Origin: a bacterium
Lineage (GTDB): Bacteria > Bdellovibrionota > FAC87 > UBA2466
Assembly: GCA_022842225.1 (NCBI GenBank)
Contig: JALHPX010000243.1
Location: 1-5,371, forward strand
Direction: 5' to 3'
DNA length: 5,371 bases
Both the position numbers and the translations under genes were made by a program. This document shows, one piece after another, positions 1-5,371 of this stretch (position 1 is the stretch's first letter; the number at the start of each line of letters is the position of its first letter). The notes under the pieces were generated by a model. It saw only the letters and a program-made list of their open reading frames with translations. It was not told the origin of the DNA and searched no databases.

Positions 1-13
1 GCTCTTCCGATCT
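1..13. other. Illumina adapter remnant at the contig edge (artefact)
   Basis: The first 13 bases read GCTCTTCCGATCT, which is the 3' core of the standard Illumina TruSeq adapter. On the minus strand they read AGATCGGAAGAGC, the usual read-through adapter start. An exact 13-base match placed precisely at the first base of the window is very unlikely by chance. These bases are therefore most likely untrimmed adapter and not genome. The transporter frame passes through them, so the last few residues of that conceptual protein are false. Confidence 0.9.
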
Positions 14-2048
14 CTTCCCGCAAGGACAACATCGCAATTCCGATACCCGCAATCGCACCGCCGGCAATGAGGCCCGACGAGTACAGAATCCCTGGACCGG
101 ATTCAGTTTCATCCACAGCCTCCGCACCCGCTTTAGCCTTCCGACGCGAGCGCCGCTGTACCAACCACCGCACGCAACCGCCGACAAAAATCGGAGCAGA
201 CGTGGAGAGAGGTAGGTACACGCCCACGGCAAAGGGGAGCGAAGGTACGCCGCATAGTTCGGCCACAATCGCGAGCGAAACGCCCAACAGGACCAAGCCC
301 CAAGGTAATTTTTGAGCCAAGATACCGTCGATAATCAGCGACATCAGACGCGCTTTAGGAGCGTCGTACTTCTGCACTTGTGTGCCGTTATCGCGATTCT
401 TCAGAACACCGTTGATGCCCGGATCGACTAAATACTTGATAGCGCCCGCATCATCGACAAGGTATTTGCCCGAAACCAAACCCGCCAACGGACCGGACGT
501 TTGCACTTCGCCTACCCGCAGCACGTGGTAACTGGCTTTGTCATCGGCGTGAGCCGAATCGCGTACCGATTCCATTTCTGTGAGAGAGGCAACGTTTGGC
601 ACCGTAATCGCTGGCAAGTTCTTATTGCTGTAAATCGTCGAAGCATCGTTGAGCAGCACCAAGGTGTAGCCAATGACAGACGCCGAAGTCAGAGCACCAA
701 TCAGAATACCAATCTGCTGGAAGCTCGGAGTCGCTCCCACTAAATGACCGGCTTTTAAATCCTGCGAAGTACAACCGCCGTTGGAGGCTGCGACGCAGAC
801 AATCCCTGCGACAGAGAGTGCGGCAATGCGATCAAACGTATCCGTCCATCCCAGGAGCAAGAAGATTAAGCTAGTGAGCAGCAAAGTCGCTACCGTCATC
901 CCCGAAATCGGGTTTGACGACGAGCCGATTTCGCCAACCAATCTGGCGCTCACAGTCACAAATAAGAATCCGAAGACCACGATCAAAACTGCACCGACAA
1001 TGTTCATGTGCAGCGAAGGAGTCAGCCAAATGGCGAAAACTAACGCCACGATTCCGGCTAGAACAAACGGCAACGGCAGATCGCGATCCGTGCGCTCAAT
1101 AGTAGACTTGCCCTTCTTGGCAGCTTGGAAACCCTTCATGCCTTCTTTAGCGCCATGAATAATGGTCGGCAGACTTTGGAACAGGCTGATAATCCCGCCT
1201 GCTGCCACAGCACCGGCACCAATATAAAGGACGTAGTTCTTCCAGATTTCTCCAGACGACATTTCCGAAATCAGCTTAGTTGCAGGGAAAAGCGGCGAAG
1301 TAAGACCGTCACCAAAGAGCTTAATCATGGGTGTGAGAACCCAGCTCGATACCAAACCACCCGCTACTGTGATTGCAGCAATGCGTGGCCCAATGATGTA
1401 ACCAACTCCCAACAATTCCGGCGAAACTTCAATCGCCAAAAAAGCGCCTTTAAACCAAGTAAACGCTTTGTAAGGAACATCGTGCCAGAGGCGCAGACCA
1501 AGGTTGAAAAATTTATAGCCAAGCCCGAGAAAGAAACCGCCGAAAACAGTAGCGGCACTCGTGCCGCCTTCTTCACCGGCAATAAGCACCTTGGCGCAAG
1601 CAGTGCCTTCAGGAAAGGGCAGTCTGCCGTGACCGGCTACGACCAGCGCTTTGCGCAGTGGAATCATCAGCAGCACTCCGAGAAGGGCGCCCAAAACCGC
1701 CACCACCATCACTCGGGTTAATTCCATTTCATGGCCCAAAATCAAAAGGGCCGGCATCGTCACGGCAATTCCAAACGCGATGGACTCACCCGCAGACCCC
1801 GTGGTCTGAGTCATATTGTTCTCTAAAATAGTGGCGGGCCGGGTCCGAAACACTTTGCTCAACGCTCTAAAGACCGTGATGGATAAAACCGCCACGGGGA
1901 TCGAGGCGCTCACCGTCATTCCGACTTTCAAAGCCAGATATAAAGAGGAAGCACCAAAAATGATTCCCAGGATAGCGCCGATGAGTACCGGGCCCAGGGT
2001 TAGTTCAGGAATTTTTTTAGACGCCGCAATGAAAGGTTTGAAGTCCAT
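1..2048 (-). CDS. OPT family oligopeptide transporter, C-terminus cut by the contig edge
   Basis: This is an integral inner-membrane transporter of the oligopeptide transporter (OPT) superfamily, whose members are thought to be proton-coupled importers of peptides or metal-ligand complexes. The substrate of bacterial members is mostly unproven. I translated the frame from ATG at 2048 to base 3 and found about 682 codons with no stop or frameshift. An in-frame TAG at 2063-2061 rules out a longer start. Family signatures are an ELTL start with LYLALKVGMTVSASIP in the first helices, ILENN (residues 74-78), GSAGES (84-89), GSSSNPISGM (375-384) and NGGCTSQDLKAGH (423-435). Many hydrophobic helices alternate with short loops, and one long soluble segment spans about residues 467-570. 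After it come further helices and a basic stretch (QRRSRRKAK). Family members are usually 600-750 residues, so only a short tail is missing. Residues after about 678 come from adapter sequence. The ribosome site is weak (TAGG, 11 bases upstream). Confidence 0.95.
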   Translation of the reverse strand, partial: MDFKPFIAASKKIPELTLGPVLIGAILGIIFGASSLYLALKVGMTVSASIPVAVLSITVFRALSKVFRTRPATILENNMTQTTGSAGESIAFGIAVTMPALLILGHEMELTRVMVVAVLGALLGVLLMIPLRKALVVAGHGRLPFPEGTACAKVLIAGEEGGTSAATVFGGFFLGLGYKFFNLGLRLWHDVPYKAFTWFKGAFLAIEVSPELLGVGYIIGPRIAAITVAGGLVSSWVLTPMIKLFGDGLTSPLFPATKLISEMSSGEIWKNYVLYIGAGAVAAGGIISLFQSLPTIIHGAKEGMKGFQAAKKGKSTIERTDRDLPLPFVLAGIVALVFAIWLTPSLHMNIVGAVLIVVFGFLFVTVSARLVGEIGSSSNPISGMTVATLLLTSLIFLLLGWTDTFDRIAALSVAGIVCVAASNGGCTSQDLKAGHLVGATPSFQQIGILIGALTSASVIGYTLVLLNDASTIYSNKNLPAITVPNVASLTEMESVRDSAHADDKASYHVLRVGEVQTSGPLAGLVSGKYLVDDAGAIKYLVDPGINGVLKNRDNGTQVQKYDAPKARLMSLIIDGILAQKLPWGLVLLGVSLAIVAELCGVPSLPFAVGVYLPLSTSAPIFVGGCVRWLVQRRSRRKAKAGAEAVDETESGPGILYSSGLIAGGAIAGIGIAMLSLREEIGR

Positions 2049-2135
2049 AGTGGAAACAACCTAGCACAGCCGAAATCAGAATCCAGTAGAAGCAGCAGAG
2101 AACTTATGACTTTTAACGAGGAGATAAAGGAAGAT
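2049..2135. other. Intergenic gap between lipoprotein and transporter genes, no clear signal
   Basis: This 87-base gap separates the lipoprotein stop codon (TAA, 2138-2136) from the transporter start. I see no GC-rich hairpin with a T run that would end the upstream transcript, and no convincing -35/-10 pair. Co-transcription of the transporter with the lipoprotein gene is therefore possible but not shown. Confidence 0.5.
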
Positions 2136-2588
2136 TTAACGAGGTTCCACAGTCAGCACCACATACTGATCGCCCCGCGTTTCAATTAGGTGCAAGCGCT
2201 GACCCAAAGTGGTTTGAGTGTAATATTCAGTAGTTCCGGGAAAGAGCTTCCAGTGGCGGACTTTCCATTTGGGTCCGAGTTTGGCGACGAACGTAACTTC
2301 GGTGCCTTCTTCCTGCGTGTAGTACACGCGGCCAGGTCCTCTGACGACGGTAGCTCCGCCTTCCAAAAGAGTGATGGAGCCATCTGGGACGACCTTGGAC
2401 GATTTTGCGAAGACCAATTCCACACGGATTTGTTGAGGGTGGGCATAGGAGACGGCGCCGTCCGCGCGAGTCACAGCGGGACGCGCAGCTTCGGGTTCTT
2501 TTGAAATCAAAAGCGTTGAATCTTTTCCACAGCCAAAAAACAGTCCAATAGCGAGTGCCAGTAGGATGGCAGAAAGCGGCCGAAGCAT
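2136..2588 (-). CDS. Small predicted lipoprotein of unknown function (150 aa)
   Basis: I do not recognise a named family. From ATG at 2588 the protein opens with a lipoprotein-type signal peptide: a basic start (MLR), a hydrophobic stretch through about residue 18, and LFFGC with the only cysteine at position 20. This predicts lipidation by Lgt and cleavage by LspA, with the mature protein anchored to a membrane. A linker rich in Ala, Pro and charged residues follows (about 21-50), then a beta-rich domain of about 100 residues with no further cysteine. Part of it (GRVYY, EEGTEVTFVAK, GPKWKVRHWK, about 86-114) resembles the 'Y..GT.VTL.A.P..G..F..W' layout of the bacterial repeat (Fn3-like) surface domain. 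That likeness is by eye only. The start is set by GGGGGA 8 bases upstream and by the signal peptide. An in-frame ATG at 2693 would add 35 charged residues before the signal peptide and is disfavoured. Confidence 0.8.
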   Translation of the reverse strand: MLRPLSAILLALAIGLFFGCGKDSTLLISKEPEAARPAVTRADGAVSYAHPQQIRVELVFAKSSKVVPDGSITLLEGGATVVRGPGRVYYTQEEGTEVTFVAKLGPKWKVRHWKLFPGTTEYYTQTTLGQRLHLIETRGDQYVVLTVEPR

Positions 2589-2596
2589 GATGTAAG

Positions 2597-2602
2597 TCCC
2601 CC
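2597..2602 (-). promoter_or_regulatory. Ribosome binding site of the lipoprotein gene
   Basis: The minus strand reads GGGGGA followed by 8 bases and then ATG at 2588. This purine-rich site is well spaced and supports the short start that places the lipoprotein signal peptide at the N-terminus. Confidence 0.6.
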
Positions 2603-2603
2603 A

Positions 2604-2623
2604 TTGGCGACCTAGGTCGCCAA
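2604..2623. promoter_or_regulatory. Perfect 20-base palindrome upstream of the lipoprotein gene, possible operator or leader hairpin
   Basis: The two halves, TTGGCGACCT and AGGTCGCCAA, are exact reverse complements, centred on CTAG at 2612-2615. The palindrome ends 15 bases before the lipoprotein ATG and directly adjoins its GGGGGA ribosome site. Such symmetry suits binding by a homodimeric regulator. In RNA it could form an 8-base-pair stem with a CUAG loop close to the ribosome site. No T run follows on either strand, so it is not a standard intrinsic terminator. The role is inferred; only the symmetry is seen. Confidence 0.5.
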
Positions 2624-2714
2624 GGCAGGCATTATTCAATTCCCATGCCCTTTTTTTCCGGCCTCGTGAGCGAGAGCAAGCGTGAAGAGGCATCGAGAGG
2701 GGACGTTTTTCGGC

Positions 2715-3440
2715 TTACGGCCCCAGCTTGGGGCCTAAAAAGCGCGCACGTTCAGTAGGGGAAAAATGCTCGATAGCGTAACGAAGCGCCGTACGTGGCA
2801 TCTTCAAACGGTGCTCATTGAGAAATTCCACCAGAGTTGCCCGATCGCGTTTACCAACCTCGCGCAACATCCAACCTACCGCCTTGTGCATCAGATCTTC
2901 GGAGTCTTTAAGGAGCACCTGAGAAAGCGCTAAAGTGTCGGCATGTTGATCTCTGCGAATCAGATATTGCGTCGAAACAATGGCGATACGCCGCTCCCAA
3001 AGTAGCTTTGAGACAGCCAACTTTTTAAGAATAGCGCGGTTATGATCCATCAGATAGCGGCCCACAATTCCTGGAGCGCTCATGTCGACTAAATCCCAGT
3101 TATTTATGTAGCGGGTGTGCTGCAGGTAGAACTCATAAATCGTTTTGCGCTGTTCTTCGCCGCCTTTGGCAAACTGATTTACCAAAAGCACGAGCGCCAT
3201 CAGTCTTTCCTCGTGCCACTCCGAGCGAAGCAGGATGCGAATTTGCGAAAGAGGCAGGTCGATAAACTCTTTAGCAACGGCGCGGGTAGCGGGCACCTTG
3301 ATGCCAAGAAATTTATCGCCACTACCGTACTGGCCCGGGCCCGTCTTAAAGAAACCTGCTAGAACCTGCGCGGCCTTGGGATTGGCCAACTTTCTCAGAG
3401 CCCGTTTCGCGCTTTCAGCGGTCACCGTTTTCTTTTTCAT
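2715..3440 (-). CDS. AlkD-like DNA alkylation repair protein (HEAT-repeat DNA glycosylase family)
   Basis: This is a 241-residue, all-helical HEAT-repeat protein of the DNA alkylation repair (AlkD/AlkC) family, a usual length for the group. AlkD excises positively charged alkylated bases such as 7-methylguanine and 3-methyladenine without flipping the base. Family marks visible are YGSGDKFLGIKVP (about 38-50), SEWHEERLMAL (73-83), NNWDLVDMSAPGIVG (113-127), LWERRIAI (147-154) and MHKAVGWMLREVGKRD (184-199). W115, D119, R151 and W190 appear to correspond to W109, D113, R148 and W187 of Bacillus cereus AlkD, so the active-site set looks intact. The ATG at 3440 overlaps the TGA of the glycosyltransferase by 4 bases and has AGAGG just upstream. 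An in-frame ATG at 3578 would add 46 residues unlike the family, inside the upstream gene, and is rejected. The stop is TAA at 2717-2715. Confidence 0.92.
   Translation of the reverse strand: MKKKTVTAESAKRALRKLANPKAAQVLAGFFKTGPGQYGSGDKFLGIKVPATRAVAKEFIDLPLSQIRILLRSEWHEERLMALVLLVNQFAKGGEEQRKTIYEFYLQHTRYINNWDLVDMSAPGIVGRYLMDHNRAILKKLAVSKLLWERRIAIVSTQYLIRRDQHADTLALSQVLLKDSEDLMHKAVGWMLREVGKRDRATLVEFLNEHRLKMPRTALRYAIEHFSPTERARFLGPKLGP
2719..2735. other. GC-rich hairpin at the 3' end of the alkylation repair gene
   Basis: GGCCCCA (2719-2725) and TGGGGCC (2729-2735) form a 7-base-pair stem with a 3-base loop. The element lies within the last codons of the AlkD-like gene, which encode LGPKLGP, and ends 2 bases from its stop codon. 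On the minus transcript the bases after it are A-rich, not U-rich, so it lacks the tail of an intrinsic terminator. It might pause polymerase or protect a 3' end, or it may be chance. Confidence 0.35.
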
Positions 3441-4441
3441 GTGGCCTCTATAGTAGGAGCAGATTTTTCCATGCAGAAGTACGCCGCACACGCCGGACCG
3501 AGGCACTGCTTCTTGGCGGGACAGGCCACGTCGGGCCACCACACTTGTGATTGCCCGGTGCTGCCAAACGGCTGCCATCGACGCGCGTGGTGCGCACGCA
3601 CGGGGCTAAAGAGTCCGAGGGTTGATGTCCCCACCCAGTGCGCCAGATGCAGCGGACCGGTACTCGGTGCCACGACTCGGGCCGCGTTTCGGAAAACTTC
3701 GGCGTACTCTTTTAAACTCAGCCCCTCGATGGCAATTGCCTCGGGAAACAGTTTCAACAGCGCGCGGAATTTTCTATCCGCAGGAGCGGGCCCTAATCCG
3801 ATAGCGATTTTCTCCTTCGGTGCTTTCGCTGATAGGCGGCGGATTAAATCTGCGTAGGCATCTATCGATAAGTTCTCAGCACTACCGCCCATGCCAGGAT
3901 GCAAAACCCAGTACCCGGATGTGAGCCCGGTTTTCTCCTGCACGTGCAACCAAACCGCCGTTTGTTCCGGCAAAACGGCAGGAGCGGCGATTGTAGTTTC
4001 CTGACCCAAGTGCGCCAGAAACATCTCCACTAATTCCACGCCATATTCCGCTTCCGACTTGAGCGCGCGGCTACGCCGCTGAAATGTCCCGCGATTAAAA
4101 GCTAGGAGCGAGCCAAACTTGGAATACGGTCCCAGCCGCAACGGAATACGCGCTTGCTTTAAGGCTGCGGCCACTGGGGCATCAAAATGCAGGCACACGG
4201 CGCCAGCATAAGAGCGCTTGATGACTTGGTTCCACCACTGCTTAGAGGACCGCTCGTAACCCACGGCCTCTATGTGGTGCAATCGCAATAAAGGCTCCAG
4301 CAATTCGACGAGATCCTGGGCGATGAGGAGATCCACTTCGTACTGAGAGCCGAGCGACTGCCGGAGCGATAAAATCGCGGGCAGACTCAGTAAGACATCT
4401 CCGAGCCGATCGGTCCGACAAACCAAAACCCGATGCTTCAT
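3437..4441 (-). CDS. Glycosyltransferase family 9 (heptosyltransferase-like)
   Basis: This 334-residue protein has the length and two-domain (GT-B) layout of GT9 enzymes, the ADP-heptose:LPS heptosyltransferases WaaC/WaaF and relatives, which act at the cytoplasmic face of the inner membrane. The N-terminal domain opens with VLVCRTDRLGDVLLSLPAI (5-23). Its D15 corresponds to the conserved Asp of the GD motif proposed as catalytic base in WaaC. The C-terminal nucleotide-sugar domain starts near WVLHPGMGGSAENLS (178-192), continues with KIAIGLGPA (211-219), and carries APSTGPLHLAHWVGT (258-272), the family's most typical motif. The C-terminus has four cysteines (C307, C313, C318, C323, ending CM), a pattern seen in many GT9 proteins. 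No signal peptide or membrane segment is visible. The ATG overlaps the TGA of the upstream tRNA nucleotidyltransferase gene by 4 bases. The sugar and acceptor cannot be read from sequence; LPS core heptose transfer is the leading guess. Confidence 0.9.
   Translation of the reverse strand: MKHRVLVCRTDRLGDVLLSLPAILSLRQSLGSQYEVDLLIAQDLVELLEPLLRLHHIEAVGYERSSKQWWNQVIKRSYAGAVCLHFDAPVAAALKQARIPLRLGPYSKFGSLLAFNRGTFQRRSRALKSEAEYGVELVEMFLAHLGQETTIAAPAVLPEQTAVWLHVQEKTGLTSGYWVLHPGMGGSAENLSIDAYADLIRRLSAKAPKEKIAIGLGPAPADRKFRALLKLFPEAIAIEGLSLKEYAEVFRNAARVVAPSTGPLHLAHWVGTSTLGLFSPVRAHHARRWQPFGSTGQSQVWWPDVACPAKKQCLGPACAAYFCMEKSAPTIEAT
3445..3449 (-). promoter_or_regulatory. Ribosome binding site of the AlkD-like gene
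   Basis: The minus strand reads AGAGG with a 4-base spacer before ATG at 3440, inside the last codons of the glycosyltransferase gene. The spacer is short but workable. It supports the 3440 start and coupled translation over the ATGA overlap. Confidence 0.5.
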
Positions 4442-5371
4442 TTCTTTTCAGTTCCGAAGTGCTTTTTTACAAACGCGAGCGCATCTTCGCGTTCAGAAAG
4501 GGTGCCTTCCAGAATGGCGTCTTCGACTGCGAGCAAAATCTTCTTAAACTCAGGTCCGGGCGCAAATCCCATCGCCTTCAAGTCTTCCCCCGAAATGGGA
4601 AGCTTCACGGGCGGAGGCAACTTCTTAAAATCTTCGTACTGCGCTTTACAAAAATCAAAGGCACGCATGTCTTTGTGACTGGCGTTGCAATCGATGCGAT
4701 GCAATTCCAGGTGTAGGTCAAAGCGCTCGATGCCGAGAAACCGCTTCAGCGTGCTCTTTTTCATCGCCATAGCATCTTTAAACTTCAAATGCTCGGCCGT
4801 CAGAGCGGTCACCACTCTCACCACATCATTGGAATAGTGGAGTCGCCGCAAAATTGCCTCAGTCATATCCGCACCAATTTTGTCGTGGCCGTGAAAACGA
4901 ATGCGGTCGGCAGCTCTTTCAAAAGTATTCGGCTTGGCTATGTCGTGGAGCAGGCATCCCCAGGCCAACTCTAGCTCCGCGTTACACAATTGTTCCAACA
5001 GCAAGAGTGTATGGACGTAAACATCTCCCTCAGGGTGGTACTGCGGGGGTTGTTCCACACCCTTCATCAGGGGCACTTCGGGCAGCACCTTCTCCAGTAA
5101 TCCCGATTCATCGAGTAACCGAATGCCACGTGCCGGGTTCGGCGAGGTCATTAATTTCGACAGCTCGTCGCGAATGCGCTCGGGACTGATTTTGCGAATG
5201 AGATCTGCGTGCCGGACGATGCTTTCAAAGGTTTTCGCTTCAATATCAAAGCCCAATTGCGCGGCAAAGCGCACTGCCCGCAACATTCGCAGGTGATCTT
5301 CTTCAAAGCGTTTATCGGGCTCGCCGATGCAGCGAATGATCTTCTTTTTTAGATCCGCTACGCCACCTACC
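4438..5371 (-). CDS. cca: HD-domain CCA tRNA nucleotidyltransferase / poly(A) polymerase family, 5' end off the window
   Basis: This class II nucleotidyltransferase probably adds or repairs the CCA tail of tRNAs in the cytoplasm. The frame is open to the right edge, so the true start is outside and 310 residues are visible (numbered from V at 5370). They begin inside the head domain with VGGVADLKKK, then CIGEPDKRFEEDHLRMLRAVRFAAQLGF (14-41), the family's hallmark stretch. RIRDELSKLM (65-74) is another neck-region mark. An HD phosphohydrolase domain follows: H120, HD at 142-143 in LLHDIAKP, and FHGHDKIGA (159-167), consistent with a metal-binding set. The C-terminal piece ISGEDLKAMG, PGPEFKKIL and EGTLSEREDAL (259-298) is typical of CCA-adding enzymes with an HD domain. 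The GxS and DxD catalytic motifs must lie upstream of this window. A separate poly(A) polymerase role is less likely, because enterobacterial PcnB-type enzymes lack the HD domain. The stop TGA overlaps the next start as ATGA. Confidence 0.92.
   Translation of the reverse strand, partial: VGGVADLKKKIIRCIGEPDKRFEEDHLRMLRAVRFAAQLGFDIEAKTFESIVRHADLIRKISPERIRDELSKLMTSPNPARGIRLLDESGLLEKVLPEVPLMKGVEQPPQYHPEGDVYVHTLLLLEQLCNAELELAWGCLLHDIAKPNTFERAADRIRFHGHDKIGADMTEAILRRLHYSNDVVRVVTALTAEHLKFKDAMAMKKSTLKRFLGIERFDLHLELHRIDCNASHKDMRAFDFCKAQYEDFKKLPPPVKLPISGEDLKAMGFAPGPEFKKILLAVEDAILEGTLSEREDALAFVKKHFGTEKK

Larger units (their letters stand above)
2589..2714. other. 126-base intergenic leader ahead of the lipoprotein gene
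   Basis: This gap lies between the stop of the AlkD-like gene and the lipoprotein start. It holds the 20-base palindrome (2604-2623), the GGGGGA ribosome site and, on the minus strand, an A7 run at about 2652-2658. It also holds an AT-rich patch (GAATTGAATAAT) at about 2631-2642. The patch could be part of a promoter for the lipoprotein gene, but I cannot fit a good -35/-10 pair. No intrinsic terminator is visible, so a new transcription unit starting here is inferred from the spacing only. Confidence 0.45.

Noticed and set aside
781..1158. Plus-strand open frame of 125 codons
   Set aside because: It lies wholly antisense to the conserved helices of the OPT transporter, including the GSSSNPISGM region, and its product has no recognisable domain.
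1125..1721. Plus-strand open frame of 198 codons
   Set aside because: It is antisense to the transporter frame, which is unbroken and carries family motifs; the product is low in hydrophobic structure and looks like a shadow.
2227..2604. Minus-strand frame of 125 codons starting with ATG at 2604
   Set aside because: It is out of frame with the lipoprotein and inside it; the product is rich in Arg and His with no signal or domain, typical of a shadow frame.
2589..2693. 35-residue N-terminal extension of the lipoprotein from ATG at 2693
   Set aside because: It would place a charged, cysteine-containing stretch ahead of a clean lipoprotein signal peptide; the GGGGGA site fits the start at 2588.
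2719..2735. GC hairpin as an intrinsic terminator
   Set aside because: Neither strand has a T run after the stem; the minus transcript continues with GTAAGCCGAAAAACG, which is A-rich.
3441..3578. 46-residue N-terminal extension of the AlkD-like protein from ATG at 3578
   Set aside because: The extension lies inside the GT9 gene in another frame and does not resemble the family N-terminus; the ATG at 3440 has AGAGG upstream and the same ATGA overlap as the gene before it.
3441..3857. Plus-strand open frame of 138 codons opposite the GT9 gene
   Set aside because: It covers the antisense of the GT9 C-terminal domain, including the STGPLHLA motif, with no ribosome site or domain of its own.
1..5371. 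RNA genes, CRISPR array, insertion sequence, attachment site or defence cassette
   Set aside because: Reading both strands, I saw no tRNA-like cloverleaf, regularly spaced repeats, terminal inverted repeats or transposase/integrase motifs; coding sequence of known housekeeping or transport families fills nearly all of the window.

Overview
The window reads as an ordinary chromosomal fragment of a Gram-negative bacterium. It looks like one end of a short-read, probably metagenomic, contig, because the first 13 bases match the Illumina adapter core. The Gram-negative inference rests on a GT9 (heptosyltransferase-family) glycosyltransferase and a lipobox-bearing small lipoprotein. Base composition appears moderate and even across genes (by eye, not computed). 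The phylum cannot be named from this sequence alone.

All five recognisable genes lie on the minus strand, so transcription runs from the right edge to the left. In transcription order they are: (1) a 5'-truncated HD-type CCA tRNA nucleotidyltransferase/poly(A) polymerase-family gene (5371-4438); (2) a GT9 glycosyltransferase (4441-3437); (3) an AlkD-like HEAT-repeat DNA alkylation repair protein (3440-2715); (4) a 150-residue predicted lipoprotein of unknown role (2588-2136); (5) an OPT-family oligopeptide transporter truncated at its C-terminus by the contig end (2048-1). Genes 1-2 and 2-3 each overlap by 4 bases in an ATGA arrangement, so the first three almost certainly form one translationally coupled operon. 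A 126-base gap (2589-2714) precedes the lipoprotein and holds a perfect 20-base palindrome. An 87-base gap (2049-2135) precedes the transporter and holds no clear signal.

The operon joins tRNA 3'-end maturation, envelope glycan synthesis and DNA base repair. No shared pathway is evident, so this looks like a housekeeping operon of convenience. No RNA gene, mobile element, CRISPR array, toxin-antitoxin pair or defence-like cassette was seen. The plus strand carries only open frames antisense to the real genes. I found no convincing case for a novel multi-gene system. The items most worth a second look are the palindrome in front of the lipoprotein, the unknown lipoprotein itself, and the adapter remnant that corrupts the end of the transporter gene.
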